From contig NZ_BORW01000022.1 of NCBI RefSeq assembly GCF_018333375.1, forward strand, positions 1 through 64,000: a stretch of DNA of 64,000 bases, given 5' to 3'. Positions 58,846 through 64,000 of this stretch are shown here, in pieces (the first letter of the stretch is position 1; each line of letters begins with the position of its first letter). A program made the translations under genes and the position numbers. The notes under the pieces were generated by a model. It saw only the letters and a program-made list of their open reading frames with translations. It had not been told where the DNA came from and made no database searches. This stretch comes from Paenibacillus cookii (GTDB lineage: Bacteria > Bacillota > Bacilli > Paenibacillales > Paenibacillaceae).

Positions 58846-59988
58846 GTGAAAAAGGTTTTGCAATGCTCCAAATGGATGTTATCCCTGATCCTGGTCTTCG
58901 GCTGCATTTTTTCCGCCGGACAAGGCAGCGCGTCTGCGGCGGGGAGTTCGGCGGGCGCCGCGACGTCGTCCGTATTCGTTGCCGTGAACGACACGCTGGT
59001 TACTTATCCAATGTCGCCCATCATACATAAAGGCACTTTATACGTTCCTTTGGTTCAAACCGCTTCGGCCATGAATCTTACGGTGCAATACGCAAAGGGG
59101 AACGTGAAGCTGACCCATCGGGGCGGCGCTTCGGCGACGCTTCCGGCAGACGGCAAAAACACGCTCGTCAAAAACGGCAGAACGTTCATTTCGTTCCGGA
59201 TTTTAAGCCAAAAGTTCGGGTTTGCGCTGTCGTATTTGCCGAAACAAAACCTGTACCGCGCAATAAACGGCGGGGCGGCGCTGACGGATGCGCAGCTGGC
59301 AAACAAATACGCCGGTTATATCCAGCAGCATAAGCCGAAAACGCCGACGCCGACGACCAAGCCGGCGGCAGGAGCGAGAACGATTTATATTACCTTTGAC
59401 GACGGTCCGTCCCCGTATACGCCGCAGCTGCTCAATGTTTTGAAACAGTATAAGGTAAAAGCGACGTTTTTCATGCTCGGCAACCAAATCGCCCATCATC
59501 CCGCATCCGTGGCGCGCCTCGTCAAGGAAGGGCACGGCGTAGGCTTGCACGGCATGACGCATCAGAAGGACAAGTTCTATGCATCGCCGGCTTCGGCGCT
59601 GAACGAAATGAACATGGACAATGCCAAACTGCACCAGGCCGCGAACGTGTACACGAAGCTGATCCGGGTGCCTTACGGCAGCAAACCGTATTTTACGAAA
59701 GTTTACCGCGACCAGACGGCTGCTTACGGTTATCGCCTGTGGGATTGGAACATCGACTCCAATGACTGGAGATACCAAAGCAACCCGCAAAAAATTTACG
59801 ACAATGTCATGAGAGACGTCAAAAACATGAAGAAAAAAGGAGTCACCCCGATCGTCTTGTTCCACGACCAGCATGCAACGGTAACGATTTTGCCGAAGCT
59901 GATCAAGGCCATTCAGGCGGAAGGTTACACGTTTAAGCCGCTGACGAACGATATGAAGCCGATGAACTTCTGGAACGACGAACGATAA
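58846..59988 (+). CDS. Secreted polysaccharide deacetylase with copper amine oxidase-like N-domain
   Basis: A 380-residue exported protein (GTG start, signal peptide MKKVLQCSKWMLSLILVFG to about residue 32). Residues ~45-150 form a copper amine oxidase N1-type domain common on the outside of Paenibacillus proteins. After a Pro/Thr linker the NodB domain shows all five motifs: TFDDGPSPYTP, HGMTH, RVPYGSKPYF, DWNIDSNDW and IVLFHD. It should remove acetyl groups from peptidoglycan or another N-acetylglucosamine polymer. The ribosome site is weak (AAAAGG). Confidence 0.92.
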   Translation: MKKVLQCSKWMLSLILVFGCIFSAGQGSASAAGSSAGAATSSVFVAVNDTLVTYPMSPIIHKGTLYVPLVQTASAMNLTVQYAKGNVKLTHRGGASATLPADGKNTLVKNGRTFISFRILSQKFGFALSYLPKQNLYRAINGGAALTDAQLANKYAGYIQQHKPKTPTPTTKPAAGARTIYITFDDGPSPYTPQLLNVLKQYKVKATFFMLGNQIAHHPASVARLVKEGHGVGLHGMTHQKDKFYASPASALNEMNMDNAKLHQAANVYTKLIRVPYGSKPYFTKVYRDQTAAYGYRLWDWNIDSNDWRYQSNPQKIYDNVMRDVKNMKKKGVTPIVLFHDQHATVTILPKLIKAIQAEGYTFKPLTNDMKPMNFWNDER

Positions 59989-60139
59989 TCTTGCATTTTT
60001 AAGACATAATATACCACAGCAGCATCCGCTACCTCGCGCGAATCTATGAAATAGGCCGGCAATCAAGGCGATTCGGCTTCGCAGAACGTGTCCTCCCTTC
60101 ATAAGATATAGAAGATGATAGGAAGGGAGGCGCAGTTTT

Positions 60140-60565
60140 ATGAATTCACTTGCCGTCAATAGCATCAGCGCGCTCGCCGGCAGTATTATCGCGATGGCAT
60201 TCGGGGGATGGGATCCATTGCTGTGTTTTTTTTTGTTCACCATCGTGGTCGATTACGTGACCGGTTTGCTGGCTTCGATCAAGGAAGGATCCGGTTTGAA
60301 AAGCGACGTCGGCTTCTGGGGCTTGACGCGGAAGGCGCTTATGCTGGTGGTCATTGTTTTGGCCCATCAGATGGACGTGCTTCTTATGGGAGGGACCGAT
60401 GTCCTCAAAACGGGAGCTATTTATTTCTATTTGGCGAACGAGCTGATATCGATCACGGAAAACTACGGACGGCTTGGACTGCCCATGCCCGACAAATTGC
60501 GGAGAATGATAGCGGTGCTGAAAAACAAAGACAGCGACAAAGAGAAGGACCCGCCGAAACGATAA
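60140..60565 (+). CDS. Holin family protein (TcdE/Cph1 type)
   Basis: A 141-residue protein with about three hydrophobic segments and a charged C-terminal tail (KNKDSDKEKDPPKR). DPLLCFFLFTIVVDYVTGLLASIKEGSGLKSDVGFWGLTRKALMLVVIVLAHQMD is the signature of the phage_holin_4/TcdE family. GGAAGGGAGG precedes the ATG. No endolysin or phage genes are near, so it is probably a domesticated holin-like protein, not part of a prophage. Confidence 0.88.
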   Translation: MNSLAVNSISALAGSIIAMAFGGWDPLLCFFLFTIVVDYVTGLLASIKEGSGLKSDVGFWGLTRKALMLVVIVLAHQMDVLLMGGTDVLKTGAIYFYLANELISITENYGRLGLPMPDKLRRMIAVLKNKDSDKEKDPPKR

Positions 60566-60652
60566 CCTCTCCCGGATGCTTCTCTTTCCCAAAGCGGGAG
60601 GATATGGTATATTTTTTTTGTAACCTTACGACTCGTACAAGGAGAACAGGCC

Positions 60653-60940
60653 ATGATCAAGCATATCGTTTTCATTAAATTGCAAGACCGATCTCCGGAA
60701 AGCGTTGACAAAACGGCGGCCGTGTTGCGTGCCATGGAAGGGAAGATCCCGCAGCTGCGCGCGATCGAGGTAGGCGTTGACATCGTTCATTCGGAACGTT
60801 CGTTCGATATCGCCCTGGTGACCGAATTTGCTTCCCTGGACGATTTGCAGGCATACCAAGTGCATCCCGTCCATCAGGAAGTCATTCGCCATTTGAACGA
60901 AACGAAAGAATTATCCCTTAGCGTTGATTACGAAATCTAG
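60653..60940 (+). CDS. Dabb-family stress-responsive A/B-barrel protein
   Basis: A 95-residue single-domain protein starting MIKHIVFIKLQDRSPESVDKTAAVLRAMEGKIPQLRAIEVGVDIVHSERSFDIALVTEFASLDDLQAYQVHPVHQEV, matching the Dabb domain over its whole length including the HPxHQ end. Dabb proteins form dimeric barrels; biochemical role here unknown. AAGGAGAA precedes the ATG. Confidence 0.9.
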   Translation: MIKHIVFIKLQDRSPESVDKTAAVLRAMEGKIPQLRAIEVGVDIVHSERSFDIALVTEFASLDDLQAYQVHPVHQEVIRHLNETKELSLSVDYEI

Positions 60941-60959
60941 CAGATAGGAAGTACGAATT

Positions 60960-61070
60960 ATGAGCGATCTGGAATATCCAATGGAAACATTGTTCCTGCT
61001 TTTCGTATTTGTCGCAGCGATTTTCGTCATGTTTTTCTGGCTGAAGCGCCGCGGCAAAAAAGGCAAATAA
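60960..61070 (+). CDS. Small single-span membrane protein (36 residues)
   Basis: ATG at 60960 follows AGGAAG and encodes MSDLEYPMETLFLLFVFVAA..., one hydrophobic helix (about residues 9-27) and a basic tail RRGKKGK. It sits between dabb and the YutE-like gene in the same direction with short gaps, so it is likely a real co-transcribed gene. No family is recognised. Confidence 0.6.
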   Translation: MSDLEYPMETLFLLFVFVAAIFVMFFWLKRRGKKGK

Positions 61071-61095
61071 CATTCGCAGCTTGGAGGTACAAACC

Positions 61096-61521
61096 GTGTA
61101 TTATGTAAATCAGGAGCAGATTCAGCTTCGTCTGGGCACGATTCCGGAAATTGCCGAAGCTCTCAAGCGGACGGCCGAAGCCTGGGATGGCAGCGTCATG
61201 CTCGGCATGGTTCAGGAACGGGCGCTGCATTTGGCGATCGAGGTCGTTACCGATGTCGGCAGTTATTTGATCGACGGCTTTATTATGCGGGATGCCAGCA
61301 GCTACGAAGATATTATGGAAATCAACCATGAAGAGAAGGTATTCGATGACGATATTTACCGCGTGCTTCGCGAGCTGGTCGGCCTCCGCAAGCCGTTGGT
61401 TCAGGAGTACTATTCCTGGAAACGCGCCGAGATTCACCCGCTCACGCCGGTGCTGCCGGACATTCTGGACCGATTTGCCGTTCAGGTGCGGGAATATATC
61501 CGGCAAGAGCTTGGACATTAA
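61096..61521 (+). CDS. yutE-like: DUF86/HepT-like protein, YutE family
   Basis: A 141-residue helical protein starting at GTG 61096, eight bases after GGAGG. ALHLAIEVVTDVGSYLIDGFIMRDASSYEDIMEI and the LVGLRKPLVQEYY segment follow Bacillus YutE. HepT toxins need R-x(4-6)-H-x-Y; here the place of His is not kept (RKPLVQEYY), and no MntA-type nucleotidyltransferase lies beside it, so toxin activity is unlikely. Confidence 0.85.
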   Translation: MYYVNQEQIQLRLGTIPEIAEALKRTAEAWDGSVMLGMVQERALHLAIEVVTDVGSYLIDGFIMRDASSYEDIMEINHEEKVFDDDIYRVLRELVGLRKPLVQEYYSWKRAEIHPLTPVLPDILDRFAVQVREYIRQELGH

Positions 61522-61553
61522 TCGTCGTTTCTTAAAGCCTGCATGGACTGCTT

Positions 61554-61592
61554 AAGCCCATCCTGAAGACCGGATCGGGCTTGTTGTTTTTT
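61554..61592 (+). terminator. Intrinsic terminator
   Basis: AAGCCCATCC pairs with GGATCGGGCTT and is followed by GTTGTTTTTT. Confidence 0.75.
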
Positions 61593-61710
61593 CGCGGGCC
61601 GATTTTTTTTCGAAATACGCCTAGTCCTTTGTGTCAGGACAATCTCCCCGTGCTTATAATATCCTAACAAATGGGCATTAGCCCGTAAGGGTGAAGGGAG
61701 TGACACCGTC

Positions 61711-62160
61711 ATGTCGGAATGGGGCGCCATAGGGTTTGCCTGCGGATTCGCGATATTCGCCGTTTTTGGGCTGATTCTGCTGCACACGATCCGGAGAGTG
61801 CTGCTTCGAACCGAGGATGTGCTTGGAAAAGCGGGGCATGAGATTTCGCAGCTTGCCGCCGAGTCCAAGGAGCTGCTTGCGCAGACCTCGGCGACGCTTT
61901 CGCAGCTGAAAGCCAGGACCGAGGAAGTCAAGCCGTTCTGCGAGTCGCTGAAGCTTGCGGGCGAAAGCCTGTCGAACACGGTCCAGCGGGCGGACGCCAT
62001 TGCGCAGCTCGTGACCGATACGGCCATGGAACGCTTGGAAAAAGCGCGCCGGGAAAACGAGCTTCGTCTGGCGGAAGCTTTCCGGTGGCTGGATGCGGGG
62101 TTATCCGTATGGCAATCCATCAAACGGCAGTCGCCATCCCCTGCGGACGATGATGCCTGA
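61711..62160 (+). CDS. DUF948 protein (YtxG-like)
   Basis: A 149-residue protein with one N-terminal membrane segment (about 5-27), then a long coiled coil (GHEISQLAAESKELLAQTSATLSQLKARTEEVKPFCESLKLAGESLSNTV), the DUF948 layout. It is followed by a YtxH-domain protein, the same pairing as ytxG-ytxH of Bacillus, which are general stress genes. AAGGGAG precedes the ATG. A TATAAT at 61656-61661 may be its -10 box. Confidence 0.85.
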   Translation: MSEWGAIGFACGFAIFAVFGLILLHTIRRVLLRTEDVLGKAGHEISQLAAESKELLAQTSATLSQLKARTEEVKPFCESLKLAGESLSNTVQRADAIAQLVTDTAMERLEKARRENELRLAEAFRWLDAGLSVWQSIKRQSPSPADDDA

Positions 62161-62182
62161 GCGCAAAGGAGAGATCAGAGCG

Positions 62183-62545
62183 ATGAAGGAAAAAAACAAA
62201 AGCTTGTTGTGGGGCGCGTTAATCGGCAGCGTGGTAGGTTCGGTCACGGCACTTCTCTTGGCGCCGAAATCCGGCAAGGAACTTCGTCAAGATATCGCTG
62301 AAGGCGCAAGAACGATCGGCACGAAAACGCAGGAGTTTGCAGGGAAGGTCAGCGAGCAGGGCGTTACCTTGATCGAAAGGGTGAAGGACACGGCCGGCAA
62401 CGTCATTTCGGATATCCGCGGATGGCGCAAGACGGACGAAGACGAAGAAGAGGTCGAGCTGGCTCAAATCTCATCGATCCAGGAACGCGGCGAAAAGACC
62501 GTCGTCTCAAGCAAAGATTCGAAAGAAGACGCCGGAGAGCTGTAA
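62183..62545 (+). CDS. YtxH-domain protein
   Basis: A 120-residue protein: one hydrophobic segment (LLWGALIGSVVGSVTALLLAPKSGKELRQDI), the exact YtxH signature, and a charged, Lys/Glu-rich tail. The start at 62183 follows AAAGGAGAG. It is co-transcribed with the DUF948 gene 22 bases upstream. Function unknown, likely envelope stress. Confidence 0.88.
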   Translation: MKEKNKSLLWGALIGSVVGSVTALLLAPKSGKELRQDIAEGARTIGTKTQEFAGKVSEQGVTLIERVKDTAGNVISDIRGWRKTDEDEEEVELAQISSIQERGEKTVVSSKDSKEDAGEL

Positions 62546-62563
62546 TCGGCAGGCGTTGCGGGC

Positions 62564-62605
62564 GGGTCCGTTCCCCATGGTCAGGGGATAACCGGGCCTG
62601 CTTTT
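62564..62605 (+). terminator. Possible terminator after ytxH-like gene
   Basis: GCGGGTCC...CCCC and GGGG...CCGGGC arms pair imperfectly and are followed by CTGCTTTTGC. Weak. Confidence 0.4.
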
Positions 62606-62736
62606 GCTGCGTTTTTGCGCGGGCAGCGGCTTCCGCCGTATTTGGCATCATTAGCGTAAATGCCGGAGGTACCTTTGGCATCACCCGTTCATATGTTAGC
62701 AAATGAAAGAGCATAAATCGACAAGAAGGAAGCGGT

Positions 62737-63558
62737 GTGTTCGTGCAGCAAGCAATCGCGATATTAGACTCGGGCGTGGGGGGATTGACGGTCGTCAAAG
62801 AGATCATGAGACAGCTCCCACGGGAAAAAATCATTTATTTCGGAGATACCGCCCGCACGCCATACGGACCCCGTTCGTCCGAAGAAGTGAGAAAATTTAC
62901 GGAACAAATCGTTGATTTTCTCAGCCAGTTCAATCCCAAGGCGATCGTCATCGCCTGCAACACGGCAACGGCCGCGGCGCTGGAATATATTTCGGAAAAG
63001 GTGCCCATTCCGGTCATCGGCGTGATTCACCCCGGTGCAAGGGCGGCCATCAGCGCCACGAAAACCGGTCATATCGGCGTCATCGGTACGACCGGAACGA
63101 TCCGGAGCGGCGCGTACACGGCGGCCTTGAAGCAGCTTTCCCCTTATGTGCACGTGGTGAGCGAAGCTTGCCCCGGGCTTGTTCCGCTTGTGGAACAGGG
63201 ACAATTCCGGTCGAACGAAACGACGTCCGTCGTTGAGGCATCCCTCCAAAACATGCGAAGCTCTTCGATCGACTGCCTGATTTTGGGCTGCACGCATTAT
63301 CCGTTTTTGAGAGATACGATACAAGAGGTCATGGGAGAGCAGGTGAAGCTGATCAGCTCGGCGGACGAGACGGCGAGGGAGGTCAGCACGATCCTGTACG
63401 ACAAGGGGCAGCTTGCAAGCAGCGACGAAAGCCCCGTGCATCAATTTTTTTGCAGCGGAGACCCGGAAATGTTCCAGAAAATCGCCAAAACCTGGTTGGG
63501 CGAGCAAATCCGGCGAACTCCCGTCGTCTGGCAGGTTTCAAAATTCATGGAAGACTAA
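62737..63558 (+). CDS. racE: Glutamate racemase
   Basis: A 273-residue racemase starting at GTG 62737 after AAGGAAG. The N-terminus AIAILDSGVGGLTVVKEI, the catalytic cysteines in VIACNTATAAAL (about residue 73) and LGCTHYPFL (about 185), and the PYGPRSSEEV segment are complete. It makes D-glutamate for peptidoglycan. A terminator follows. Confidence 0.96.
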   Translation: MFVQQAIAILDSGVGGLTVVKEIMRQLPREKIIYFGDTARTPYGPRSSEEVRKFTEQIVDFLSQFNPKAIVIACNTATAAALEYISEKVPIPVIGVIHPGARAAISATKTGHIGVIGTTGTIRSGAYTAALKQLSPYVHVVSEACPGLVPLVEQGQFRSNETTSVVEASLQNMRSSSIDCLILGCTHYPFLRDTIQEVMGEQVKLISSADETAREVSTILYDKGQLASSDESPVHQFFCSGDPEMFQKIAKTWLGEQIRRTPVVWQVSKFMED

Positions 63559-63563
63559 GCCAA

Positions 63564-63604
63564 GGAAAGGGCTCCGGAATCGCCGCGAGCCTTTTCCTTT
63601 TTTG
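63564..63604 (+). terminator. Intrinsic terminator of racE
   Basis: GGAAAGGGCTC pairs with GAGCCTTTTCC and is followed by TTTTTT. Confidence 0.88.
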
Positions 63605-63640
63605 ATTTATGGGCTTCGTTCGATCATCCCCCTTCTTGTT

Positions 63641-63688
63641 CGGTGCCCCCTCAAATCGAAATCAAAGCTTCGCTTGGTGGGGGCATAG
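63641..63688. other. Hairpin in leader of LysM gene
   Basis: TGCCCCC (63643-63649) pairs with GGGGGCA (63679-63685) around a 29-base loop, 90 bases before the LysM gene. No T tract; role unknown. Confidence 0.35.
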
Positions 63689-63776
63689 AAGCATGGTCCA
63701 AGGCATCGGCGTCATAAAATCAAAAAAGCACGATCACATGCGGCTGCCGCGCAGTCCGCAGGAAAGGAAGACGCCA

Positions 63777-64000
63777 TGCAGCAATATACCGTTAACAAAG
63801 GGGATACGCTGGATCGGATCGCCGCCAGCAGAGGGTTATCCCGCACCCATATTATCAATGCGAATCCTTGGGTTGGAGAACAGCCTTACCTGGTGCCGGG
63901 ACAAATCATATTTTTGCCGTCCTCCCCGCGGAGGAGATATGTCATACAGCCGGGAGACAGCCCGGATAAGGTAGCGGCTGCTTTTCGCATTCGGGAGGCT
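63777..64000 (+). CDS. LysM-domain protein, 3' end outside window
   Basis: ATG at 63777 follows AGGAAAGGAAG. The visible 74 codons hold a first LysM domain (QQYTVNKGDTLDRIAASRGL to VPGQIIFLPS) and the start of a second (RYVIQPGDSPDKVAAAFRI). LysM binds peptidoglycan; there is no signal peptide. The catalytic part lies beyond the window; an M14 or similar peptidase is often found after such a tandem. Confidence 0.85.

Noticed and set aside
60140..60565. Prophage remnant
   Set aside because: The holin-like gene stands alone. No endolysin, tail, capsid, integrase or attachment site is near, and TcdE-type holins occur in non-phage settings.
61096..61521. HepT toxin of a MntA-HepT toxin-antitoxin pair
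   Set aside because: The R-x(4-6)-H-x-Y motif lacks its His and there is no nucleotidyltransferase next to it; the protein follows housekeeping YutE.

Overview
The window looks like chromosome from a spore-forming, low-copy-repeat Firmicute of the Paenibacillus type. The signs are moderately high GC with Gram-positive ribosome binding sites and some GTG/TTG starts, a CotF-type spore coat protein, an LplABC-like transporter next to a YesM/YesN two-component pair, YtrA, YutE, YtxG/YtxH and RacE homologues, and many LysR regulators. No prophage, CRISPR array, rRNA operon or intact insertion sequence was seen. This placement rests on gene content recognised by eye, not on a database search.

Layout. 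1-136 holds a run of RNA hairpins, possibly the end of a mobile element or a guide-type RNA. 168-11547 is catabolic and accessory: a LysR regulator divergent from two tandem amidohydrolases, an acyl-CoA dehydrogenase-like flavoprotein, a LysE exporter, a nitroreductase, a phospholipase D-like lipoprotein, a UbiD decarboxylase, a bicupin related to oxalate decarboxylase with an altered lid, and a GNAT acetyltransferase. 11635-18722 is a carbohydrate ABC transporter (two permeases and a lipoprotein) divergent from a YesM/YesN sensor-regulator pair. 19067-22980 is a methionine-type locus: an MtaR-like LysR regulator, a MET-box-like site, a MetE-C-like methyltransferase, an MFS exporter and a frameshifted relic of a second copy of the methyltransferase 3' end. 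23114-30696 has an FAD dehydrogenase, two MFS/LysR units, a VOC protein, an O-methyltransferase, a peroxiredoxin and a Crp-type regulator. 30867-32883 is a YtrA-type autoregulated ABC exporter. 33022 encodes a coat protein. 33689-38870 is a LacI-controlled alpha-glucoside-type ABC importer.

The most unusual region is 39161-42267. Two identical tRNA-Leu(CAG) genes bracket about 2.9 kb of visibly AT-richer DNA. It carries a Cfr-family 23S rRNA methyltransferase, a small Mor-like (CD3324-type) protein, and a second ribosomal protein L4 gene. The L4 copy has lost its first ~17 codons and has substitutions exactly in the loop motif where L4 mutations give macrolide/oxazolidinone resistance. The cfr leader contains a 10-codon leader ORF, three mutually exclusive pairing segments and an intrinsic terminator, which is the layout of ribosome-mediated transcription attenuation.

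42465-48955 carries two regulator-led flavin monooxygenase operons (PadR + monooxygenase + SRPBCC; MarR + monooxygenase + two nitroreductases), suited to aromatic or antibiotic detoxification. 49180-50829 has a TetR gene, a small membrane protein and a frame-disrupted gene. 50930-55653 is a LysR gene divergent from pstSCAB. 55755-57752 has a UspA protein and a YfmO-like drug exporter preceded by what may be the relic of its regulator. 57912-64000 has a double-HTH regulator, a polysaccharide deacetylase, a holin-like protein, small housekeeping genes (Dabb, YutE, YtxG, YtxH), glutamate racemase and a LysM protein that runs off the end.
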